A stretch of 64,000 nucleotides of DNA from Ochotona curzoniae (GCF_017591425.1 NW_024467121.1:23696707-23760706); one strand, 5' to 3'; positions 35,212 through 46,690 are shown, counted from the stretch's first letter. Notes: a model not told the origin generated them from the letters alone. Program-made: numbers and translations.

Positions 35212-36661
35212 TCTAGGAATAGCACGCAAAGGGCATACCTGTGGATGACTCCATTTGTGTGAGGGGGTGATCCTGGAAAATGAATGTTTTGACAGTAGAA
35301 GTGTTTGGAGGTGCAAGGAAGTCACATTCTTACAACTTGAAAACAAATGCACCTTCCTTATCTTTATTTTCAGAATGAAGGAGAGGATTGCCAGTGTGGA
35401 AAAATCTAAAAGAGCCAACCTCATGCAGAAGGTGACCCTTCTATAGACAGACAGACTGGTACTTTCCTGGGCCCAAGAAACTCAGGGCCAGCGGTACCTG
35501 GATTGTATACAATCTGGTTATAAAAACCAGTTAATACTTCCTTTGGGGGTTTTGTTGCCCCCACCAAATTCCTGACTCATACTGATAGCCTGAGACATCA
35601 AACAATTAAATTTAAGGAGGTATTTACAATAGTTACTATGTGGAAGCTAAATATGCTGGAATGCTGCTGGACAGGAGGCCTTAATCATAGCCTCCCCCGA
35701 CCCAATTTTTCTGTCCTTTATAATAGGATAATTTTGTGACTCTTGTCCCTGTCTGACTTCAAAAAGGTACAGCATCTATAATGTGAGTTGCTGAATCTCT
35801 AGGTCAGAAGTCATATCCTCCCATTAGGATCAGAAGGGAGAGTCACACCACAATATTCACTTTATGGATTCTCACCCAGATCCTTATTCTAAAATATTCC
35901 TTGAAGTACATATGGTTGAAGATATCATTTGTGTACAAGGAGATACAAGGAATTCTAAAGGTAGCCATGCTGATGTAAGTGAAGCCAGCAGGTCTGGTAG
36001 GTTGGGCTCCCGTTTATATTCAAGCCAATTCAAGTTCTAAATTCTTTGGGAAATAAACAAAAGAAAACAGCCTGCAGTTGTTGTTCTCCAGATCAGACCT
36101 AATTAAAAGATGCAGGATTCTAGCAAATGTGTTTCACGTGTGTATAAAAGGCATGGGGAAAGTATTTCCCACAGTAGGTAGTTAATAACAGTCACATAAA
36201 CATTCAGAAATGGTTGCTTCAGGAAGCAATATATAACTTATTAATGTATCTGCAAATGATAATCATCAGGATTTAAATCCTGTAGTTCTTCAAAGATGTT
36301 TGGCTACATCAAAAACAAACACGTAGAGGCACTTTCATTCTTTTGTTGTTGATAATAGTTTCTCTTTCCTCTTGGTAAAAACAAAAAAAGGAGGAAAGGA
36401 GAATGATTTTATATTTTAATTGTTCTAAAAAATCACTGTAATATAATATGTTAAATGACAAAGGCAAATAAGCTACCAAAGGAAATTACATTTCCCAGGA
36501 AAAACTCAAGCTGGTATTTATTGATGTCAATGCAGAAAGTGAGAGTTAACACTTATTCCTATTACAAAGTTATGTTGCTGACTTTCTCAGTTGTCTCCTG
36601 GGAAACAATTATACTAATTCACTCTCTAATAATTCACATAAAATTACAGTCTAATAGATGA

Positions 36662-36811
36662 GAGAGAAGATTTGCTGGCCAATCACTGAGGCTCAGTACC
36701 TGCTTCCATATATGTATCATCTGGGTGGTCTTAGAAGACTCATTTTGCTTCTCTGTGCTTAAGTGTCTCCGCTGCAGCCCTGGGAAAATAAGGGCCTACA
36801 CGTCATGGAGT
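36662..36811 (+). repeat. Locally duplicated segment, copy B (MIR inside)
   Basis: About 90% identical to 35072-35211 apart from a ~10-bp insertion ('ccatatatgtatcat' region, about 36705-36719). The similarity stops sharply on both sides. MIR 3'-like sequence continues to about 36875 here only. See findings. Confidence 0.88.
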
Positions 36812-36875
36812 TACGGGAAGGATTCAGTGAAATGCATTCAGCCCTGTTCTCAGAACATAGAAGCAGTTTACAGAA

Positions 36876-37534
36876 AGTTGGCCACTCTTAAAGATTTTAA
36901 AAGAGCAGATTCTATGATGAATATATTCTTAAGCTCAGAGACTTCCCTCAAAATGGGAAGAAGAATTTAAAGAGAGAAGTGCTTCCTTCTGACATGGAGG
37001 GCTACAGAGGGAGAGAAAATCAGGATATCAGGGAACTCTTGAAAAAAGACTAAATTATACAGGGCTACAGGAAGACTCAGAACAGACAGTCCAAAACCTT
37101 GAGAGAGTTGTATGCATTTGCATTTGACTGGAAATCAGCCCGTGAGGGGATGGGCAGGGCTGAGAAAAGGATGGGAGTGTGGGGTGATGGAGAGGCTCTT
37201 CCTTGCCAGGCTGCCAGTGCAGCACCACGGGAGGTTTTGAGAATACACCATTGGGGTCAAGGTCCTGACATATGATGATTCATAGGGCAGTGATTAGCCA
37301 AGGAGATTGGAGGTTGTCAGGAAAACTTTTCACAATCATTGGGAAAGATCAGTAGAGCCTGAGTTACATGCCATTTCCATGAAACTTCTCAGAAGGTCAA
37401 CTACGGAAATACCTTAACCAAAGAATGTTCCAATTTACATGACTGATCTCCAGAAACAGATCATGTAAGCAGGTAATCACCTCCCAATGGCTTGACTGAA
37501 ATCACCTGTAAGGACCACTGAGCGTCAGAGCTGG
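36876..37534. other. Intron, nothing assigned
   Basis: Unique sequence; no repeat family or exon recognised. Confidence 0.4.
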
Positions 37535-37650
37535 TTATTTTACAGGAAAGTAAATCCAAAGAGTTAATCATCTGACAAAAGTTGCAAAGATAGTAAATAC
37601 CCGGGGAGGGAACTATAACTCAGTTCCTTAATTCTAGGCCGCCTGGTGAC
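37535..37650 (-). repeat. MIR SINE fragment
   Basis: 'tattttacaggaaagtaaat', 'agttaatcatctgacaaaag' and 'gcaaagatagtaaatacccg' follow the minus MIR order. Confidence 0.55.
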
Positions 37651-37755
37651 ATCTCTAGCAACAATACATGGTTGTAGTAATAGCATATGGCTATTCACCA
37701 AAATGTCCTTTGGGATTAACTGTTTACCCTTTTTGGGGGGAGGGGGCAGAGGGAG

Positions 37756-37835
37756 AGGTATTTCAAAAAGTTTGTGGAAAATACATTAAAAAAAAAAACC
37801 TACTCAGATTTCAAAATAAACTTTCTTTTTAACTG
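37756..37835 (+). mobile_element. Mariner-type element, 5' fragment
   Basis: 'ggtatttcaaaaagtttgtg' then 'cagatttcaaaataaacttt' match the left half of the family described at 49990-50111. Confidence 0.5.
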
Positions 37836-37999
37836 AGAAAGGAGGAAAGACTCTTTCATCGACTGGTAAACCAGTAACTGCTGCACCTGTCCTAACTGAT
37901 GCTCTTGTCTCCTACGTCAGCTCTCCAAGCTGACTTGCTGCATTTCCACCTGAGCTGGGATCTCAGTGCAGAACGTTGTTCAAGTAGACAGCTTTGCTT
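37836..37999 (-). repeat. Possible degraded C-SINE fragment
   Basis: 'gagaaaggaggaaagactct', 'actggtaaaccagtaactg' and 'tgagctgggatctcagtgca' are compatible with an old minus C-SINE but could be chance. Confidence 0.3.
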
Positions 38000-38013
38000 A
38001 AAATGCACCATGG

Positions 38014-38337
38014 GGGCCCGGCGCAGTGGCGCAAGTGGTTAAGGTCCTCACCTTGCACGCCCAGGATCCCATATGGGCGCTGGTTCTAATCCCGGCAGCC
38101 CCGCTTCCCTTCCAGCTCCCTGCCTGTGGCCCGGGAAAGCAGTCGAGGATGGCCCAAGGCTTTGGGACCCTGCACCCGCGTGGGAGACCTGGAAGAGGCT
38201 CCTGGCTTCAGACCGGCATAGTATCGGCCGTTGTGCTCACTTAGGGAGTGAATCATTGGACGGAAGATCTTCCTCTCTGTCTCTCCTCTCTGTATATCCG
38301 CCTTTCCAATAAAAAATAATAAAAATAAATCTTTAAA
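38014..38337 (+). mobile_element. Young C-SINE with perfect 14-bp target-site duplication
   Basis: Near-consensus, starting 'ggcccggcgcagtggcgcaa', with 'ggttctaatcccggcagccc' (box B), 'gcctgtggcccgggaaagca' and the 3' end 'tatatccgcctttccaataa'. The 14-bp sequence aaaatgcaccatgg flanks it at 38000-38013 and 38338-38351 without mismatch, which argues for a recent insertion. Confidence 0.96.
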
Positions 38338-38351
38338 AAAATGCACCATGG

Positions 38352-38497
38352 GCAATAGATTACTCTCAGATCGACTGCAATATCAGACCCAGAGACATGC
38401 ACAGAAGATCCTTCCAAGGGTCTCTACAGACTAGATCCCTGCTTCTTCCCTAGCTTCTAGTTTATCTTGTCTCCCACCTTTGTTGCTTTTCACTTAT
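38352..38497 (+). repeat. L2-like fragment, part 1
   Basis: 'ctacagactagatccctgct' and 'atcttgtctcccacctttgt' are L2-like and appear to resume after the mariner-type element. Confidence 0.35.
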
Positions 38498-38690
38498 GAG
38501 GAGTCTTCAAAAAGTTCATGGAAATATATATATACTTACATATATTTTTTTTTTATTAAGAAAACCATGCATTTTCAATTTTTTGCACTAAAAAGTATTC
38601 ATTTTTAATTCCATTGCCAAGAATGTTTTGAGGTGTTTTTATATTGCTTCCTTTGCTGGGGGTTCCCCCTGAGAACTCCTACTCATGAAC
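38498..38690 (+). mobile_element. Short mariner-type element
   Basis: Left end 'gaggagtcttcaaaaagttc', central 'ttttttgcactaaaaagtat' and right part ending near 'ctactcatgaacttatta'. The middle has a (TA)n-rich insert. No coding capacity. Confidence 0.6.
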
Positions 38691-38950
38691 TTATTAGTCA
38701 AGATCACTGCCAAACATCATCTCCTCTTTGCTGACTCCTACTCATCAAAAGTATCATCTTTGGCTTCGGTACAGAAAGACCCAATTCTTACATACCCCAG
38801 TGGTCATCTTTACCTTTATCACTGCATTACTGTCACACTCTGTTATGATTGCCTGTATGGATCTGACTCCTAATGTGGAACATGAGCAAACCAAAGGCAG
38901 AAGCTGAGTTCTCTTTGTGCCAGGGGCCAGGAAAGTATTAAAAGCAGAGT
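38691..38950 (+). repeat. L2-like fragment, part 2
   Basis: 'gctgactcctactcatcaaa', 'gactcctaatgtggaacatg' and 'gagttctctttgtgccaggg' follow the L2 3' order. Confidence 0.5.
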
Positions 38951-41330
38951 AGTACAACTAAATGTCTCTTGTACAACTGAATGTTATACTCACCCACTGG
39001 ATCCTGCAATAAATATTGAGTTTCTATTTTCCATTTTTAAAATAAACAGGACAAAGAATAAATAGTAGACATCCCCCTCCCCCAGATCAAGCTACCAATT
39101 TCTACTCCGGTTTTTAAATTTTCTTTGCCCCTGAGGATTGAGATCTGTTATTTCATCATTATTTTATAACATGGTTTTCATATTTTAAAGTATTCAAAAT
39201 GTTTAGAGACTAAATGATGAGATGACATCTGTATTCTGTAATTTGGTTGATCTTCATTGAAAAGGATAGTTACATACCTAATTAAATGGAGAATGTAAGT
39301 GGTAACAAACTCTCAAAAAATGTCAGAAATATTTAGTCCAATAATCAAGTTGAAATTTCAGAGCAAAAGGGAAGTTAGATACAGTTCCTTGCATTTTAGC
39401 TGTCATCTTTAAGTTTAGGAAAGTGAATTTTATAGAACATGAATACAGATTGAACACAGAATGCTTACAAAAGAATACTGCACTTAGGAAACAGGTAACT
39501 AAATTTTGTTTTCTGTAAAAGTAGGTTTAAATTCTTATTGAATTGCTGTAAATTATGCTAAATAGAAAAGGCTTTTTTACAGTACCAGGGAATATAATGT
39601 TTTAAAAGAATAAAGGAGTTAGTTCCCACTTCTCTGTTTTTAAGTTACTGTATCTTAATATGCTCATGCAAGAAACTAATCTTGTTAAACAGTATAAACT
39701 GATACTGCATGGGAAAAATCTCCATGGACTTTGACTTCAGAAATTGACTCGGAATAAGACAGGAATGGCAAACGGGCAAAACTGCCACTAATATATATTT
39801 ACTAAAGCTCTGCCACACTGAGACTTTACTTCTATAGTTTAGGACTGCTTAGCACACAAATGGTTGGCTCTCAATAGAATCTGACAGAAAAAGAAAAACA
39901 TATTAAATTATCATTATAAAGCTAAATTCTGAAACTTCTAAGAATCAAGAACCAAGGAGCCGGGTTAGCATTGCATTCCCAGTTTCACAATGATAATACT
40001 TTCAAAGGGCAGTTATTCTGCAGTAGGATTTTTCCCCATTGATTGTGATTTCTTCCAAATCACACACATTTTATAAGTGATTTTGTTTCCTTTTTCTCTT
40101 TCTCTTTCCTCTTTCTCTCGTTGTTTAAAAGCGAAGGTGTCGAACCATTTGGAATATTACCATAACAAAATGTTTTTCACAAAGTTGGAATATAACAAAA
40201 CCAGAGGCATCTTAACACCAACCTAAAACTTTGGGAGGATCAGTAACCTCCAGAATATTTTTTTTTCTCTAAATGCAGGCTGTTCAAGTGGTGCTTTTCT
40301 CCATCTGTTATCATACCGTGCTCAGAATTACATTGTCATGTTTAATGTAAAAGGGATCAGTCCCTTTCCTTAGTTTAATTTCAACATATCACAACGATTC
40401 CAACACCAGTATTTTTCTGACTTATAAACCAAACCAATTGTTATAAACTTATTTGAGTATTGAGACAAAGCTCTCCTTAAAAATCTGAAAAACTCTAAGA
40501 GCTGAATAAACCTAAAGGCTTGATCTGACAGCTGAAAAATCACAATAAAACTCAAAATCAAAAGAAATACTTACATGGTAATATTTACTACCTCTATTTG
40601 GATTTTTTTTCTGTATATTTGTGTGCTTGTGTAGGTGTTTTTAATATAGATAATTCACAATGCTTGCAACCTAAAGAACCTTATTGCAATTTGGGGCTAA
40701 GCTATATGTTTATATTTTTTATTTCTTAAAAATTGCATGTTTAATAAAGTTCATGACAATGACGATCGTGCCATAGTTATTTCATGATGGAACAATGTAA
40801 TCAAAACCTGCATTATATAAACATGGTTATAACAATGACCTGAATAAGAACAGTGTCAATCAATTACAGCTCTAAATTTTACAATTGCTCAGGATGCAGA
40901 TTTCTTGTTTTGTATCATTTCTGTTTCAATTTGCATCCTGTAATTTTTTTTTAACTTTGCTGCTTTCACCATTGACACTATTGTCCTAAACCTAAGCCTC
41001 TGATCCTTTAGTTCAATATTTTTTATCAGATGTGAAATTAACAGAAGTGTTGCTGGTGGTAGCAAAAACAGCATTTTGTTTATATTGATAGAGAATCACC
41101 TAAATATTTGAGCATTGCAGATGAAAGGTTTTGTAATATATCAGTAACTCCCTGACACACTTATCAGTCACATGTCTGGGTGTTTTGCTTGCCACAACTC
41201 CACTTTGTCTTAGGCTGCCTGAAAGCTGTGTGTGAATTGAATGACTAACTCTAACAACTGTTTGGAAGCCTGTGGCAAAAATCAGTGGAATGAAATTGAT
41301 GCTGCGGTGCATAACGGGATTAGGGAGTAC
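38951..41330. other. Intron, nothing assigned
   Basis: AT-rich unique sequence; a CT-rich tract lies at about 40089-40118. No exon recognised up to the donor of the 143-bp exon. Confidence 0.45.
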
Positions 41331-41473
41331 CTGGTGAGGTGCAGTTGGTGCTCGGATTCGCCTAGCAGTCCTGTTAGTCTCAGGCACTCCTCTCTGGCCC
41401 GGGCCGCCTTCTGCTGCTCCTGTTCCAAGTGCTGCTTGCTTTCACTCAGTTCTATCCTCAATCTCTCTATTTC
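41331..41473 (-). CDS. SDCCAG8: SDCCAG8 internal exon, 143 bp (about residues 492-539)
   Basis: On the minus strand the exon starts after CTACCTAAG at 41473 with GAA and ends at 41331, followed by GTACTC. It carries 47 codons plus two bases (AG) that form Arg with the first base of the 128-bp exon. The translation contains SKQHLEQEQQKAA and GESEHQLHLT, matching the human SDCCAG8 coiled coil; Ser for Asp in ELxESK and Gly for Glu in LTxLL are apparent substitutions (from memory of the human protein). Leu/Glu/Gln/Lys heptads support a parallel coiled coil. The exon is in phase 0 at its 5' end. The donor GTACTC departs from the usual GTRAGT; see findings. The plus-strand ORF (41241-41516) that overlaps is on the wrong strand and is a shadow. 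Confidence 0.97.
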
Positions 41474-41474
41474 C

Positions 41475-43539
41475 TTAGGTAGACAGGAAGGGGGAAAAAG
41501 CAGCCGTATAAAATAAATGCACTCACTTTCAAAATTACTCAGCCACGAATCTTAACATGATAAAAAATTATTAGAAAATTTAGGCTAGCTTCCATTTTAT
41601 GACAAAGGGAATTAACATATCTAAGGAAACACATTAGTGAGGTTTTGCCGGATTCCAAGAAGGTACACGATTTTAAAAATGAAATGAGTAAATGAAAGCA
41701 TCAAAATGGAAAATTTTGAACTTTTATTTTAAGGTTCACTTTCTCTCAAAAAACAACAGTAATTTAAAATGTCACTATCTTTAAAACGTAGAATTTTTAC
41801 TTATGAGATTTGATTAGATAAAGGCAGTGATTTACATCAAATATGTAACTTTTTATTCTGAAAGATACACTTATGATTTAATATGGATGTTTTGGAAACC
41901 AAATTAAAGGTTAAAAATAATTTAAGACATCTTTCAGAAAAAAAGTGACATATAAAAGAAGGCATCATTAAGATGCTCACTGCAGTTTAGAAAAAAATAT
42001 AGCATGAGAGTAAGTTCTGTATGAAATTTCAGTTAAAAAAAGCATTAAAGCCTGTATTTCAAAAAGTAATAAAAGCATTTAAGACTAATAAACAAGAATA
42101 TCCAAAATAGATGAAATTTATGAGTTTATTGTTAGATTTCAGTATGAAGTTATTTCTATCTTAAGGGAATTTAAAATTTCAAAGCAAAAACCACAGCTTT
42201 AAATTCACATGTTAAAGTAAAAAAAGCATTTTCTATAAAACATCCAAAAAATTAAGCAAAGGAAAATGAAGGAGATGATTATTCTATCATGTTTATACTA
42301 TTAGTTCAAGAAAAACAGAAAAAGAAGAAAGCCATAAATATTTTCAATTTCAGCAGAAAAACAAGCAATTTTGATGCATAAAAACTCAACATCTTTTTGT
42401 GAAATGAAATCATATCTATTTTAAACTTAGTATTTAAGTACATATTTAAATGTCCTCACATCATTATTTGGTAATGTGAACAATTTCCAATCACATTTAA
42501 TATACCATGCCAGATAAACCAAACAATTCATACATTTTCCTACACTTCTAATACTATACTGCAGTTTTTCCAATTAAGATTATACATTGCTAACAATTAA
42601 ATAAGTGATGAAAGCTTTTCAAATATTATTTTAATTTTTAAAAATTATAGAATAATGAATAACTCATTCAAGGAAGATTTTCTGTATTTCTCAGATTAAA
42701 ATACTAACTTAAATTTTCTCTTTTTAAAATATTTTAAAATATTAAATATCTATTTCTAATCTCATAATAGATATAATTAGAGAGATGAAAAACATAATGG
42801 AAAAGACAATTAAGTTTTACTTGTGTGACACTTATGGTGTTAAAATAGCAAAAAAGTACAGAATTGGATTATATGGTAATTATAACTTAAAAGATGAATT
42901 TTTATATAGTGCTAAATGTAAGAAACAATAAGTCCTGTGGTAGACTCAGAGTTCCTATCAAGACAGATGACAAACACACAGAAATCGCCATTGTAAAGCA
43001 TAATAAACTACCAGATGAACTACTGAGAAAATCCAATCCTCACTAGTCAGAAGAGGGCTGTATTAGCATGGGGGAAAAACGGGAGAAAGAAGTAATAGCA
43101 CAAGAATATCTACAACAATAAATTACGTTGTAAAATATTTTGACTTGTAGATTTATAAAGCTATATTTTTTATTATAAATAATGTGATGGAGTAGTGGCT
43201 TAACCAGGTATGCAGAATGCAAGAAGGTGGGCCTAAAAAATTTCATCAATTTGAGTTGGCAGGAAAGAAACTGGAGAAGGCAGTAATTTACAGTCATCCC
43301 AAATTCTGAAGGGAGAGAACACGAAAGAATGAGAGAAACAGAAAGTGTAAAATTGCAAATTTCCTTAAAAAGAAGACACAATTATGGTAAGAACCACCCA
43401 GTGAGTGATGACAACAAAAACCTATATATCTAGTATTGGCAAAAGGTTTTCAGTATAAATCAGCTTCTTAGTTTCACGTAGTAAGAAGCCGGAGGCTGCA
43501 CTGCAAGTCAGGTAAACAGAGGCAAAGTACATGGACCAA
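41475..43539. other. Very AT-rich intron, nothing recognised
   Basis: Two kilobases dominated by A/T runs without a clear repeat family. A minus-strand 112-codon ORF (43381-43043) has no recognisable feature. Confidence 0.5.
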
Positions 43540-43715
43540 AAGTCAATACAAATCAGGGTTCCAGGTACAGCTCTGTGGAAACAGCTACCTGAGTCTCAAT
43601 AGAGTGGTGTCAACTGCTAGCCCCTAAGATTACTGTGAGAGTTAAATGAAATTTTCAGTACTTATCAGAGCACCCAGCATACAGTAAGAACTGAATAAAA
43701 GACAGGAAGTGTCAT
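43540..43715 (+). repeat. MIR SINE fragment
   Basis: 'cagggttccaggtacagctc', 'ttactgtgagagttaaatga' and 'gcacccagcatacagtaaga' follow the plus MIR order through to its 3' end. Confidence 0.58.
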
Positions 43716-44415
43716 TTTTACTAATGTTCCCCTATTTATGAATCAAGAACAGAAAAGTGATAAAAAGAAAAATAACCTAAGGATATGTGACTTGAAGATG
43801 GAGATCCCTAGAGAACTCTTGATTTAATTTAAGAATCCCCCTCCCTTCTCTCTATAAACCAGTATTTGGGGAAAGTTGAACAAAACCACTTATGGTGCAA
43901 TTTTAAAACACAAAAAACATTTTTGTTAGGAAGCTGGAAAATCACTGCCTGCTTTTGATTATCCATGCCAGCCATAGAGTTTATTGGTGCAGATAATCAA
44001 AATCAACAAATAATCTAACCAGCTGGACCAGGGCTCAACACTTACTCCCTGAGTTAGGAAAATCTGCCGTGGCACCAACTCCAACAGTTAAAAGTGAAAT
44101 CTCTTGCCAGAAATGCCATGCTCCCACTGGCAGGATAACCCTTTGCCTTCCCCAACTAGGTCAGGGCTGCTTCCTTGGCTGGATATAGTGGCTCAGGGAT
44201 AAAAGATCAACAACAGGCACAGGCCAATTGTACATTACTCTCAAAGTACACTATTAACCACATGCCAGCGGTACAACTTCATGAGGAGACACTTTGGCTA
44301 ACTCAGAAGGGGCAGGTCAGATAGCTTTATACCTTACCAAAAAAAAAAAAAACCAAAAAAAAAAACCCACTTCACTTTGTGAATATAATCACCAGAACAA
44401 GTAAAAGCAGACACT
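43716..44415. other. Intron, nothing assigned
   Basis: Unique sequence with A-runs at 44338-44366. Confidence 0.4.
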
Positions 44416-44665
44416 GTAAGGGCTGGCATTGTCATATCGTGGGTAAAGCCACTGCCTACAATGCCTGTATCCCATACGGCTGCTGGTTTGTGTCCTGGCT
44501 GCTTCATTTCCACCCGTTCTCCCTACTAATGGCCTGGCAAAAGCAGGCAAAAGCTGGCCCATGTGCCTAGACCCCTGGATGAAGCTTCTTGGTGCCTGGA
44601 TTTTGGCCAGCCCTGGCCATTGTGGCCATCTGGGGAGTGAACCAGACAGTGGAAGATTTCACTCG
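44416..44665 (+). repeat. Old C-SINE, first of a dense cluster
   Basis: 'agggctggcattgtcatatc', 'cctgtatcccatacggctgc', 'tggtttgtgtcctggctgct' and 'tctggggagtgaaccagaca' in plus orientation; the 3' tail is missing. Confidence 0.85.
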
Positions 44666-45179
44666 CAGTAGAAGCTGTTAACAGTGATTAGCTGGGAGAC
44701 TAGTACAAAGGATATAATACAATGAAAGGGAGATTTGCTACTGTCCATATAATCCCTAAACAAATCTACATGATAATCTTATTTTTATTATCGATTAAAC
44801 TCTTACAAAAGTAATGCTCCTAATTAAAGTCAAATAGTACTCAACTACTTTACAACAAAGAACAGTGCCCATGCGCTAATGCTCACTCATCTGCAAACTA
44901 GTCCCTAAGGACACACACCACCAACTCTGGCATTTTATCTTCACATTTCAAATCACACACTTATATTGTTACTTCTTGATTTTTTCACAATCAGAAATTT
45001 TCTGTGAATTTCCTGTTAGAAAATGTAACAATTTAGGACATTTATTCTATCCACCTAATGTTCCCAAACAGCAATCTAGATTAACTCTGACCTAAATTTA
45101 GATTTACATTTAGCCCAAATTTAAACTTAAGCTCTGATCTCTCTTCCATCAACCCTTCCCTCTGATCTTGATGGAAGCT
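44666..45179. other. Intron, nothing assigned
   Basis: AT-rich unique sequence. Confidence 0.4.
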
Positions 45180-45890
45180 CTGCTGGAGCTGAATGCCATG
45201 TGGATCACCCCAGAAAGACAGACACTTGACCATCTCACAGCTGCGGGGTTTCCAGAGGTGTTGGCTTCAAAGAAGTAGAGAACAGAGTGATGGTACCCAG
45301 AGGCTGAGGCGGAGGAAGGGAAAGGCTGAAAAGGTGCAGTTCCACAGTACAGCAGGGACAGAGCTTCTGAGATCCCCGCACAGCAGGAAGATGCCAGTCC
45401 ACAGGGATGTGTGTAGCAGCAGAGCTGAGAGGGTCCATATGCATATGCGCCTCTGCACTGTCAGTAAAGACCAAGAAAACCCTAAGGGTCATGGACCTGA
45501 ATGTCATGGCATACAGGATCCACCGGGTGTGGACTCAGATAGCTGCCCAGAGGAGCCAGGCAGCAAGTCCATGCTGCGGTGTGCCTAGTGCATCCAATCT
45601 GAAGTCTTAGTCCAGCAGAGGACCAAGGTGGGCCGGATCCTGGGGAACTGACTGCAAAGTGTTCAGGTGCACAGGGAACCTGGTAGCACCCTGGCCTTCC
45701 AAAGCTGCCAGTCCTAAGCCAAGGGCTTAAGGCCACCTGGACAGGGGGTATCGCTGAAGCCACATCTGGTGAAGTTGAGGAGACAGGCCCGACTCCTGTT
45801 TCTGCCCATATCCCCGTCCATGTTTCTGGGGGAGGAGAGTTGGTTCTTAGTAAATGACCCCCCTTCTTTCAAATCTGAGAATAAAATGGA
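45180..45890. other. Unclassified GC-richer segment
   Basis: A block of higher GC with a 131-codon plus ORF (45193-45588) and overlapping minus ORFs. A short part (45268-45320, 'agtagagaacagagtgatgg') looks like an L1 3'-region motif, the rest matches no family I know. No splice or start context supports a gene. Confidence 0.4.
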
Positions 45891-46185
45891 CATTCCCTTA
45901 AGTTGGACCACAGTTCTGTTATTCTGCATCCCATACTGGAACACCTGAGTTTGATTTCTGACCAAAGCTTCTGACTCTAACTTCCTCTGAGTGCAGACCC
46001 TGTGGTACCTGAAGTGATTCGTTTCTCACCACCCATAGAGAGAAGACATGAATGGTGTTTTGGTTTCTGGCTTTGCCCTCAGCTTCCTACTTAACCACTG
46101 TGGGCATTTGAGGAAGGAGTCAGTGGATGGGAGCTCTGTCCATTTGTTTCTATCTTTCTGCTGCTCAAATATATTTTAAAACAAA
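45891..46185 (+). repeat. Old C-SINE
   Basis: 'attctgcatcccatactgga', 'acacctgagtttgatttctg', 'tttctggctttgccctcagc', 'gaaggagtcagtggatggga' in plus order; tail decayed. Confidence 0.75.
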
Positions 46186-46211
46186 AGTGTAATTCAAAAA
46201 TAAGTTTATTT

Positions 46212-46508
46212 GGGAGCCAGCATGATGGCTTAATTGACTAATCCTCTGATATTTCACAAGAGCATTGGTTTGTGTCCTGGCTGCTCCACCTCTCATCCAG
46301 CTCTCTGATTTGTGGACTGGGAAATCAGTGGAGGATCGTTGAGGTCCCTGGGATGCTGTGCCCACATGGGAGACTCAGAAGAAGCTCCTGGCTTTGGATC
46401 AGTTCAGCTCTGGTCATTGTGGCCATTTGAGGATTGACCAGCAGATGGATGATCCTCCTATCTCTCCTCTCTGTAAACCTTCCTTTCCAATAATAATAAT
46501 AATCTTCT
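46212..46508 (+). repeat. C-SINE, moderately diverged
   Basis: 'tttgggagccagcatgatgg', 'tggtttgtgtcctggctgct', 'ggaaatcagtggaggatcgt', 'gcccacatgggagactcaga' and 3' 'tttccaataataataataat'. An AT-rich tail runs into the next element. Confidence 0.9.
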
Positions 46509-46690
46509 TAAAAAGTAAGTTTATTTTGAAGCAAAAAATAAATTTAATTCCATGCATGGCTTTTTTCATATTACACACTGTCCTTGAATTATTTCAAGGA
46601 CAATATTTTCAAGGACAAGGAATTATTTCAAGGTCAATTCATGGATTTAAAAGTCTCTTCATACCAAAATATAACTTTCAATTATATTTT
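46509..46690 (-). mobile_element. Mariner-type element with internal duplication
   Basis: 'aagtaagtttattttgaagc' and 'ttccatgcatggctttttt' match the complement of the family core; the right part carries two copies of gaattatttcaaggacaat-like sequence at 46586 and 46620 and a hairpin of tccttgaa/ttcaagga arms at 46581-46600. Confidence 0.5.

Larger units (their letters stand above)
9385..41330 (-). other. SDCCAG8 intron, about 31.9 kb
   Basis: Bounded by the donor GTACTC at 41330 (minus strand) and the acceptor at 9385-9386. It contains the repeats listed separately and long unique AT-rich stretches. No further exon was recognised within it. Confidence 0.85.

Noticed and set aside
41241..41516. 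91-codon plus-strand ORF over the 143-bp exon
   Set aside because: It is the antisense shadow of the SDCCAG8 exon, whose sense translation matches the known protein.
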